Below are positions 1 to 5,111 of a DNA stretch of 5,486 bases, piece after piece. The DNA is from Proteobacteria bacterium SPGG2 (GTDB lineage: Bacteria; Pseudomonadota; Gammaproteobacteria; Acidiferrobacterales; SPGG2). Location: assembly GCA_001643475.1 (NCBI GenBank), contig LXTK01000145.1, positions 1 through 5,486 on the forward strand. Direction: 5' to 3'. The notes under the pieces are model-generated. The model was not told where the DNA came from. It searched no databases and worked only from the letters and a program-made list of their open reading frames with translations. The position numbers and the translations under genes were made by a program. Within the stretch, counting starts at the first letter, position 1, and every line of letters begins with the position of its first letter.

Positions 1-169
1 AACGCGGATCGGCGCCGTCGACACACGAGGAAAACGCAGCCTTGATCAAATCGAGGCTCTCGGAGTCGCTCAGGCGAAACGTAACGGTGCCGCCAGCGTC
101 GCCAGTCTCGTGCCATCCCTCTAGCTCGACCCTGCACTGCAATGCAAGCGCATCCCCCGCTCGGCTCAT
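1..169 (-). CDS. Hypothetical protein, N-terminal 56 residues (runs off left edge)
   Basis: This is an open frame with no stop from the ATG at 167-169 to the window edge; 56 residues are visible. The start overlaps the stop of the preceding gene in an ATGA arrangement (TGA at 166-168). There is no Shine-Dalgarno of its own, so translation is probably coupled. The protein opens MSRAGDALALQCRVELEGWH and continues with an alternating beta-like stretch (GGTVTFRLSDSES) and a short helix-like segment. It has no signal peptide or membrane segment. The small size of its partner and the tight overlap recall phage or accessory-island operons. The ELEGWHET-like start of the strand region loosely resembles small phage proteins I have seen, but I cannot name a family. 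Reality of the gene is likely; function is unknown. Confidence 0.6.
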   Translation of the reverse strand, partial: MSRAGDALALQCRVELEGWHETGDAGGTVTFRLSDSESLDLIKAAFSSCVDGADPR

Positions 170-390
170 TGAAGAAACCCCGACGGTGACTGGATTTGCG
201 CCAGTGCCATTTCTACGAGCTGCTCTAGTGTGGCTTGCTTGGGAATCATGTGAATGTTCGTGAACCACACTTGCTCGACCGTGCAGTCGTCGTCCCCAAA
301 CTGATCTGCGGTGATCGGCGTGCCGATAAACACGCCACGGCTCCCATCATCGAGATCAATAATGACCATCTGTATTTGTTGCATACTCAT
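166..390 (-). CDS. Small hypothetical protein, 74 aa
   Basis: The gene is complete and starts at the ATG at 388-390. A good Shine-Dalgarno, AAGGAG, sits 6 bases upstream (about 397-402). The protein is acidic and soluble, with no signal peptide or transmembrane segment. Its N-terminal half looks like beta strands with a turn (MVIIDLDDGSRGVFIGTPIT). An acidic turn (FGDDD) and another strand (VEQVWFTNIHMI) follow, and the C-terminal part is a helix (ATLEQLVEMALAQIQ). This is consistent with a small single-domain protein. The last bases overlap the start of the next minus-strand gene, so the two form a translationally coupled pair. I do not recognise the family. A second ATG two codons in (384) is a less likely start because of spacing. 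Confidence 0.72.
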   Translation of the reverse strand: MSMQQIQMVIIDLDDGSRGVFIGTPITADQFGDDDCTVEQVWFTNIHMIPKQATLEQLVEMALAQIQSPSGFLQ

Positions 391-393
391 CGG

Positions 394-507
394 TTACTCC
401 TTCGCTAGTGGCCCCGGGACGATAGTTGGGTTGTTGCCCGGTGGCCCATCGGTATCGCAGTAGACTGCATACGCGGATGATCTTGCATATCTCGTGCCAG
501 CCGTCAT
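394..507 (-). CDS. Possible small ORF, 37 aa, upstream of the 74-aa gene
   Basis: This short frame starts at the ATG at 505-507 and ends with TAA at 394-396, three bases before the ATG of the 74-aa gene. Its last codons (GCG AAG GAG TAA) contain the Shine-Dalgarno of that gene. This placement is typical of compact operons or of a leader peptide. The product begins MTAGTRYARSSAY, is rich in Gly, Pro and small residues, and has no recognisable domain. Its own ribosome binding site is weak (GGCGG upstream). The frame could exist by chance; the position of its stop is the main argument for it. Confidence 0.28.
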   Translation of the reverse strand: MTAGTRYARSSAYAVYCDTDGPPGNNPTIVPGPLAKE

Positions 508-557
508 TTCGCCGCCTAAACCGCGATTATCGGGCTATTTTCAAGGGCGGGGGGCGA

Positions 558-581
558 CCTCAGGCAAATATTGCCCCGAGG
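558..581. repeat. Imperfect inverted repeat, possible operator
   Basis: The arms are CCTC-A-GGCAA and TTGCC-CC-GAGG around a 3-base centre ATA. That gives 9 paired positions interrupted by a 1x2 bulge. The repeat overlaps the -10 of the weak minus-strand promoter candidate. No T-run follows on either strand, so it does not look like an intrinsic terminator. An operator or a chance GC-rich stem are both possible. Confidence 0.35.
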
Positions 582-593
582 GCGCTGCATCAA
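565..593 (-). promoter_or_regulatory. Weak candidate sigma70-type promoter for the small-gene cluster
   Basis: Reading the minus strand, TTGATG (588-593, 4 of 6 to the -35 consensus) lies 17 bases before TATTTG (565-570, 3 of 6 to the -10 consensus). Transcription would begin near 558, about 50 bases before the 37-codon frame. The -10 element falls inside the inverted repeat at 558-581. The match is weak, and it is reported because no better promoter was seen upstream of the small genes. Confidence 0.22.
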
Positions 594-768
594 CTGTCCG
601 GGCTTGCCGCCGGCGGCTAAAGTGATACACCTAAACAAGAAAACACTTATTCATTAAGGGTTTGAAACAAACTAAGCAGCCCAAGACAGCATTTGCTGAT
701 GAGGCCACGCTTGGTTAGGACCAGGATCGGCCATGGTTTGCCCATTTGGGGCACACTCGCGCGGGGCG

Positions 769-1605
769 TTAATGTAGGGTGGAGGCTTGGCCTTGGAGCT
801 CGATAATGCGCGCTCGAATATCCACGGCATCGGTCGCGCCCGGTTCGAGGTCTAAATAACTGCGCAGATCTTCCAGCGCGGCATGAACACATTCCAACCG
901 TTGATATATCAGCCCCCGGTCTCGTAAATCTTCGGCGCTATCCGGCACAACCGAGAGAATCCGTTCGACAACCAACAGTGCCTTGTCGAATTCATCGGTG
1001 CGCAAGTAGATAGCCTTAAGATTTCGCAATACACGTGCAAGAATCTCTTTCTTGTTGGCACTGTCGAGCAGCCGATCCAACGACATCTCCATGTGCGCCT
1101 CACTGTAAACTTGCTTAAGACGCTCGTGTAGATCTTCCTCGCTAAGCGATATTCCGCCTAGGTATGGATCCAAGATGACGTTACCACCTTTTAAAGACAG
1201 CTTAACCAAAAAATGTCCGGGAAATGCGATGCCCTCTAATGGCAGATCAAGACGGCGGCCAACTTCCATATAGACGATAGACAAGGTGATTGGGATACCC
1301 AACTTGCGATCCAGCACTTCGTTCAGAAAACTGTTTCGAGGATCGTGGTAATTCTCACTATTACCGGCGAACCCCTGTTCCTTGAAGAAATAATGGTTCA
1401 TGGTAACAACGATATGCTCCGGTGTTGTATCCAGCGTCACACGCGCACGAACGGCATCTGCTAGCTCGTCAAGCCGCTTCATGTAACCAGCGATATTCAG
1501 GTGTGGGTATTCCTGTTGGGCGATGATCAACGCCGCTTCGGCTAGATCTAATGCTTCGTCTGGCATAGCGACGAGTTGTTGCCAACGTTCTCCCGGATTC
1601 AGCAT
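769..1605 (-). CDS. SirB1 family protein (transglutaminase-like core plus TPR)
   Basis: The protein has 278 residues from the ATG at 1603-1605, the usual size for the family. I prefer this start to the in-frame TTG at 1644: the product then opens MLNPGERWQQL, as family members do, and TAAGG lies 8 bases upstream. Residues about 40-185 form the transglutaminase-like core, with family signatures PRNSFLNEVLDR (89-100), GIPITLS (103-109), FPGHFLVKL (128-136, His131) and LDPYLGG (145-151, Asp146). Residues about 190-255 form two helical TPR-like repeats. The only cysteine, Cys239, lies in the TPR part, so the classical Cys of a Cys-His-Asp triad is absent from the core. The protein is cytoplasmic, with no signal peptide. 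It follows the ParA-type gene by 49 bases and is probably co-transcribed with it. The molecular role of SirB1 proteins is poorly defined; in enterobacteria the gene lies near prmC and kdsA, which are not present here. Confidence 0.9.
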   Translation of the reverse strand: MLNPGERWQQLVAMPDEALDLAEAALIIAQQEYPHLNIAGYMKRLDELADAVRARVTLDTTPEHIVVTMNHYFFKEQGFAGNSENYHDPRNSFLNEVLDRKLGIPITLSIVYMEVGRRLDLPLEGIAFPGHFLVKLSLKGGNVILDPYLGGISLSEEDLHERLKQVYSEAHMEMSLDRLLDSANKKEILARVLRNLKAIYLRTDEFDKALLVVERILSVVPDSAEDLRDRGLIYQRLECVHAALEDLRSYLDLEPGATDAVDIRARIIELQGQASTLH

Positions 1606-1654
1606 ATCTACTGCCTTACCTCGACCCGAGTGGTGCGCGTTCAAGTTAAGCCAC

Positions 1655-2365
1655 CTACCGAGGTGATGCCGGCAAACTGCGTTTACTGTTGAGCCATTTT
1701 AGTAGGGGCTCCCATAACTCCAAGTCGTAGGCTACTTGCGATGGAGCAAGCTCGCATAATCCCAGCCCACGTTCCGCCGCCTGAATGTAATTCTGCGTAT
1801 CACGTAATGAGGTAAGAAACGGTACTTTCAGTCGATCAAGAAAATCGTACAGGGCATCATACGCTAGCGTATTTTCCCGTACGCGATTGGCTATTACACC
1901 CAACTTTGGTTTCAAACGTCTGCCGCCACCGAACATCCGCTTAAAGAAATCTGCAAGAGGCGCGTCTTGAATATCCCTACGAACCACTTCCCCCGCTTGG
2001 CGCAACTCTTGAATGAAAATAGTGGCAGCCCGAATGTCTAACGGAGACGGTAGCACGGGTACCACAATGGTTTGGGCGTAACGGATTGAGGTATGGAGCT
2101 GCTTTCCATGGCGTCCCGATGCGACGTCCATGATGACATAGTCGATATCGCGTGCCACACGCGGGGTATCCCGCCACGCTGCAATCCCCTCAATCAGCGG
2201 ACGACCTCCCGGCCGTACCTTCAGCCACTGCAGGCTTGAACCTTGAGGATCGAAATCCGCCAGCACCACGGACTTGCCCTGGCTTGCATAGTACGCGGCG
2301 AGGTTGGTCGCCAGGGTGCTCTTACCTGACCCACCCTTCGCATTGAGCATCATTATTGTGCGCAT
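1655..2365 (-). CDS. ParA/MinD-family P-loop ATPase, orphan (ParA-like)
   Basis: This is a 236-residue soluble ATPase. The deviant Walker A motif KGGSGKST spans residues 10-17, with signature Lys10 and P-loop Lys15. The A-prime/switch I segment is DFDPQGSS (37-44). Walker B is YVIMDVASG (76-84, Asp80), with Ala where most ParA proteins have Pro. TIVVPVLPSPLDIRA follows, then the usual C-terminal helices. There is no N-terminal HTH extension, so this is a small, type Ib-like or cargo-positioning ParA; such proteins dimerise on ATP and bind DNA non-specifically to place plasmids, chromosomes or protein assemblies. No ParB gene or parS-like site is present, so the cargo is unknown. The start at 2365 has TAAGGAG 5 bases upstream, but that site lies in a hairpin (2360-2395) just after a consensus -10 box. 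The SirB1 gene follows by 49 bases. The family call is secure; the role is inferred. Confidence 0.92.
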   Translation of the reverse strand: MRTIMMLNAKGGSGKSTLATNLAAYYASQGKSVVLADFDPQGSSLQWLKVRPGGRPLIEGIAAWRDTPRVARDIDYVIMDVASGRHGKQLHTSIRYAQTIVVPVLPSPLDIRAATIFIQELRQAGEVVRRDIQDAPLADFFKRMFGGGRRLKPKLGVIANRVRENTLAYDALYDFLDRLKVPFLTSLRDTQNYIQAAERGLGLCELAPSQVAYDLELWEPLLKWLNSKRSLPASPR

Positions 2366-2395
2366 CAGTACTCCTTACCCCTAAGGAGAATGCGC
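2360..2395 (-). promoter_or_regulatory. Hairpin sequestering the SD and start codon of the ParA gene
   Basis: On the minus strand an inner perfect 7-base stem, CTCCTTA (2382-2388) with TAAGGAG (2371-2377), encloses a GGGG loop. An outer 6-base stem, GCGCAT (2390-2395) with ATGCGC (2360-2365), closes it, with an asymmetric internal loop (one base against five). The 3' inner arm is the Shine-Dalgarno, and the 3' outer arm contains the ATG start codon. No T-run follows, so it is not an intrinsic terminator. It could limit translation, protect the 5' end of the mRNA, or act at the DNA level as an operator. Confidence 0.7.
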
Positions 2396-2397
2396 TT

Positions 2398-2403
2398 ATT
2401 ATA
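2398..2403 (-). promoter_or_regulatory. Consensus -10 box upstream of the ParA gene
   Basis: TATAAT on the minus strand is a perfect -10 hexamer. No good -35 is found at 16-18 bases; the nearest TTG-containing hexamer (TTGCGG) would be 20 bases away. Transcription would start near 2391, giving a leader of about 26 bases that is almost entirely the inner hairpin. A weak -35 suggests help from an activator or low activity. Confidence 0.5.
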
Positions 2404-2489
2404 TGTTAGGTTTACTTCACTCGCCGCAAAAATCGCAGAAAGCCCGCTGTTTAGCACCCCTTTGCCACTATTTGTCGGCGGCATAAGAT

Positions 2490-3980
2490 TCACCGCGCTG
2501 TTGAAGAAGGTAGGCCTTCCGGGCTGACGGATTTGTCGCTGTGGGCTTGAAAATAATCCTTCACCGCGATCATTGCTCGGCAGTCGTCTTCATTGTAACG
2601 CAAGATACGCTGGAGCATCTCTTCCCGAGAAGGATCCTTCAGGTGCTCGTTGTACCAGGCAATGGAGTTGGCGCCACTCGGATCACGATCGCGCCACTTG
2701 AACCCGACCAGATTCGCGATCTGCTTGATCCCGTAGGAATAGATCGGCCAGTCTGAGTATTTCACGACCAGATCGGTATAAAGATCATATTCCTGCTCCA
2801 CATACCGTTCGAAAACCGACCCATCCAGCCCGTATCGCTCCATCAGCCGCTTAAGCGTCGTACGTTCCTTTGAAGAATAAACGTAGAACACGGCGTCCCT
2901 CGTCTGCGCCAGAAGCCGCCAGAAATCCCGCGCCACCTTTTCTTCCTCATCCGGCGTTCGAGCGAGAAAATATTGAAAGCGCTCCACCCCTGGCCGCTCG
3001 CGCACGACAAGGCCGAACAGGTAGGTAAGATTGCGCGTGGGGTCGTCTTCGATGTCGAAATAGACCTCCTGGTGGATATCGGGAAACTCATAGCCTGGTC
3101 GAATAGCCGGCCCTCCGCGCAACACAACACACGCGCGCTCTTTCATACGGACGAGGCTGGCTCGCCCCATTCCTGCGACCTTCCTTGGCCCGCCGACGTA
3201 ATCCTCGACCTCCATTTCGGCAATATCATGGAGGTTCGCGAGCCCAACCTTCTTTAGATCAAACTTCACCTTGCCGACAAAATACAGGCCGCTTGGGTCG
3301 CGCGTACCTTCAACCCAACGCCGGCATTTCGCATACCAATGGCACTGATGGCACCCGCTGCCAAGGACCGGCTCTGAAGTTTCACGGCCCGAGATCAACT
3401 CTTCTACTTCTCGCAAGGCGGTTTGGAACGATAGCGAGAACTCCTGGGGATCGAATTCTTCTATCTCTTTGTTAACATTAATTATGCGTGCGGTTGGTGG
3501 CACATAACCCTGGATTCGCTTCAGAATTTCGCGATAGAACATGACCTGAAAAGCGTAGTGCGATTTGAACCGACGGCGGTCGCGCCTGCGTTCCTCCCAA
3601 CCCTTGCCTGCCTTAATATCAACGGGCTCGTAATAGAATTCACCGAGCTGCGAACGGTGATCCGTATGCTTAACTAGGAGATCAGGCCGACCAACCCAAT
3701 TATCTGCCTTGATTCCGCCCTGGAAGATAATGTCGGTGCCGGTTGCCATCAATTCGGTCGAACGCTTGCACGCCGAATCTATGTCCATAGACTGAAGATC
3801 TACATAGGCGTGGTTGTGCATGGCTTCCATATACTCACGTTCATTCTGCAGACCCATCTCCCAAAGGAGTTGGACAAAGGCACTGGCCTCGCTCCTTTCA
3901 GCACGGTCGCCATGTACGTCCAGGTAGACGCGATGGGCGCATTTCGTGTAGTTATACAGATCTTGTGCGGTGATCTTCAT
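2490..3980 (-). CDS. TM0106-family RecB-like nuclease with RNase H-like domain
   Basis: The protein has 496 residues and two nuclease-like halves. The N-terminal half (about 1-225) is a Cas4/AddB-type PD-(D/E)XK fold. Cys14 (in TKCAHRVYLD) and the cluster Cys210, Cys213, Cys219 are the expected four ligands of a 4Fe-4S cluster. GRPDLLV (Asp100), PVDIK (Asp121, Lys123) and QVMFY (Gln145, Tyr149) are the active-site motifs. The C-terminal half (about 300-480) matches the YprB/RNase H-like exonuclease fold: YFDIEDD (Asp309, Glu311), YDLYTDL (Asp399 or Asp403) and RYNEDD (Tyr462, Asp466), a DEDDy-like set. In other bacteria this module may be fused to a superfamily 1 helicase; here it stands alone. 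A role in DNA or RNA end processing is inferred. The start is supported by the family-like opening MKITAQDLYNY. No Shine-Dalgarno precedes it (CACCCACT). Confidence 0.9.
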   Translation of the reverse strand: MKITAQDLYNYTKCAHRVYLDVHGDRAERSEASAFVQLLWEMGLQNEREYMEAMHNHAYVDLQSMDIDSACKRSTELMATGTDIIFQGGIKADNWVGRPDLLVKHTDHRSQLGEFYYEPVDIKAGKGWEERRRDRRRFKSHYAFQVMFYREILKRIQGYVPPTARIINVNKEIEEFDPQEFSLSFQTALREVEELISGRETSEPVLGSGCHQCHWYAKCRRWVEGTRDPSGLYFVGKVKFDLKKVGLANLHDIAEMEVEDYVGGPRKVAGMGRASLVRMKERACVVLRGGPAIRPGYEFPDIHQEVYFDIEDDPTRNLTYLFGLVVRERPGVERFQYFLARTPDEEEKVARDFWRLLAQTRDAVFYVYSSKERTTLKRLMERYGLDGSVFERYVEQEYDLYTDLVVKYSDWPIYSYGIKQIANLVGFKWRDRDPSGANSIAWYNEHLKDPSREEMLQRILRYNEDDCRAMIAVKDYFQAHSDKSVSPEGLPSSTAR

Positions 3981-3996
3981 AGTGGGTGATATTGGT

Positions 3997-4002
3997 ATCT
4001 TA
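3997..4002 (-). promoter_or_regulatory. Weak -10-like hexamer before the nuclease gene
   Basis: TAAGAT on the minus strand matches the -10 consensus at 4 of 6 positions, and no good -35 is visible. If used, transcription would start about 9 bases before the ATG. That would leave almost no leader and fits the lack of a Shine-Dalgarno. This is tentative. Confidence 0.2.
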
Positions 4003-4010
4003 TCCCGGAA

Positions 4011-4038
4011 TTGACATTACGATACATCGGTTGAGAAT
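4011..4038 (+). promoter_or_regulatory. Sigma70-type promoter for the beta-propeller gene
   Basis: A perfect -35 box TTGACA (4011-4016) is followed after 16 bases by GAGAAT (4033-4038, 4 of 6 to the -10 consensus). Transcription would begin near 4045, giving a leader of about 60 bases before the ATG at 4105. The promoter lies in the 124-base gap between divergent genes. Confidence 0.5.
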
Positions 4039-4104
4039 CCGCTGCGGGACGCCCCGAGAAACTAATAGGTGACGATGACGTTCTAAACCAAAGTGGGCAG
4101 GAAA

Positions 4105-5109
4105 ATGAAATCAAGCGTCCAGATCGCATGTTGTTTCTTCTTGTTGTGGTGTACCGCCAGCGCTGAGCCCAGGTCGTTCATTTACCCAACTAATCCCGCG
4201 ATCGTCGACGATGCAGTATACGTATCGGGCCACGGCGTCAGCCGGTTTCAGCGTCGCACTTTAACGCCGGTTTGGCATGTGCTGGCTGGATTAAACACAC
4301 TAGAACCAGTAGCCACACCCACGGCAATACTAGTTGGTAGTACAACCGGTTTGCACGCGCTTGATCCCGCCACCGGTCGCAATCTATGGCGCATTGCATC
4401 CAAGAGCACGTTGTTTTCACCGGCAGCCGCCAACAACATTGCTTACGTAGGTGGGATTGATGGGTCGGTGCGGGCGGTTTCTATCGACACCGGTCACGTG
4501 ATCTGGCGTCGCGACTATGGCGGTTGGATCTACACGCCCGCGATTTTCCAAGACCGACTGGTGGTGGGTGGCAAGGAGGGAGTGCTTAGAGGGATTCACG
4601 CCAAAACGGGTGATCAGCTGTGGAAAAAGGTGTTGGCCCAGGAGCTGGTGTATCGCCCGGTAGCCGCGCCTGGTGGAAGGGTTGTCGCCACATTATTCAG
4701 TGGCGAAATACTGATGATCGATGCGAGTGACGGTAAGATTCGTTGGCGCGTTAAGGGTGAGACGCCCAGCTTTCCGCCCGCAATATCTAACGGACGACTC
4801 TATTTTGGGACCTTCGACGGTCGCATTCAAGCAAGAGCTCTGAGCAATGGTCACCTCATCTGGGAGCAACAGCTTAACGGTCGATTGCATTACTTGCCGC
4901 ATATCATAAACGGCGTCGTTTTGGTTGGTACCAATCAAGCGGAACTTGCCGCTTACGATGCTACAACAGGAAAACGATTATGGCATCACAAAGATATGCA
5001 CGAGCTAATTACCGGGCCGGTAGTGATAAACAACAAGGTAGTCAGTTTCACCGAAGAAAAGCATGTGCTGTCTTGGCCCGCATCCTTCTTGGGCGGCTTG
5101 AGCCCCTGA
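4105..5109 (+). CDS. Secreted PQQ-like beta-propeller repeat protein
   Basis: The protein has 334 residues from the ATG at 4105, which is preceded by AGG three bases upstream. An in-frame GTG at 4093 has no ribosome binding site and would put charged residues before the signal peptide. Residues 1-20 are a signal peptide (Lys2, hydrophobic core, cleavage expected after ASA at 18-20), so the protein should be periplasmic or secreted. The Cys at 16 follows Trp and does not make a lipobox. The mature part consists of PQQ-like repeats: the conserved Trp recurs at 57, 95, 134, 173, 214, 253, 293 and 324, mostly 38-41 residues apart, usually in a D.xTG..LW-like context. This fits an eight-bladed propeller of the BamB or quinoprotein type. 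Quinone or metal catalytic residues are not evident, so a structural or binding role is more likely than a dehydrogenase. It is not BamB itself, which is a lipoprotein. Confidence 0.85.
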   Translation: MKSSVQIACCFFLLWCTASAEPRSFIYPTNPAIVDDAVYVSGHGVSRFQRRTLTPVWHVLAGLNTLEPVATPTAILVGSTTGLHALDPATGRNLWRIASKSTLFSPAAANNIAYVGGIDGSVRAVSIDTGHVIWRRDYGGWIYTPAIFQDRLVVGGKEGVLRGIHAKTGDQLWKKVLAQELVYRPVAAPGGRVVATLFSGEILMIDASDGKIRWRVKGETPSFPPAISNGRLYFGTFDGRIQARALSNGHLIWEQQLNGRLHYLPHIINGVVLVGTNQAELAAYDATTGKRLWHHKDMHELITGPVVINNKVVSFTEEKHVLSWPASFLGGLSP

Positions 5110-5111
5110 TC

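Larger units (their letters stand above)
391..768. other. Region between the small-gene pair and the SirB1 gene, no large gene
   Basis: Both strands were read. Contents: the 37-codon minus-strand frame (394-507), an imperfect inverted repeat with a weak promoter-like pair (558-593), a GC-only 12-base palindrome (606-617), an AT-rich stretch with short inverted repeats (646-672), and a 5-base stem TGCCC/GGGCA (739-753) downstream of the SirB1 gene. A 32-codon minus-strand frame (647-745) has a hydrophobic middle (LISKCCLGLLSLF) but no clear ribosome binding site. A plus-strand frame (426-620) has an Arg-rich composition that looks non-coding. No tRNA, terminator with a T-run, or insertion-sequence end was found. 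Confidence 0.5.

Noticed and set aside
606..617. 12-base palindrome GCCGCCGGCGGC as a binding site
   Set aside because: It is a GC-only repeat of a short unit, likely by chance, with no second copy seen.
426..620. Plus-strand 64-codon open frame
   Set aside because: It has Arg-rich, unordered composition, no ribosome binding site, and overlaps the inverted repeat and the minus-strand 37-codon frame; it looks like a chance frame.
646..672. Short inverted repeats CTTA/TAAG and GTTTG/CAAAC as an attachment site
   Set aside because: The arms are four and five bases, there is no direct-repeat partner in the window, and no integrase gene.
647..745. Minus-strand 32-codon frame with a hydrophobic middle, downstream of the SirB1 gene
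   Set aside because: There is no clear ribosome binding site, and it lies in a region with no other coding signal; it was noted in the intergenic entry only.
739..753. Stem TGCCC/GGGCA as a terminator for the SirB1 gene
   Set aside because: It has only five base pairs and no T-run follows on the minus strand.
1606..1644. N-terminal extension of the SirB1 protein from a TTG codon
   Set aside because: The 13 extra residues do not resemble the family N-terminus, and the ATG at 1605 has a better placed ribosome binding site.
2371..2388. Hairpin before the ParA gene as an intrinsic terminator of the nuclease transcript
   Set aside because: No U-tract follows the stem, and the stem contains the Shine-Dalgarno of the next gene.
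2973..3475. Plus-strand frames of 94 and 96 codons
   Set aside because: They lie opposite the well-supported nuclease gene and are shadows of its coding sequence.
4135..4155. Lipoprotein signal in the propeller gene
   Set aside because: The residues before Cys16 are L-L-W; Trp at the position before the Cys does not fit a lipobox, and a signal peptidase I site (ASA) follows.
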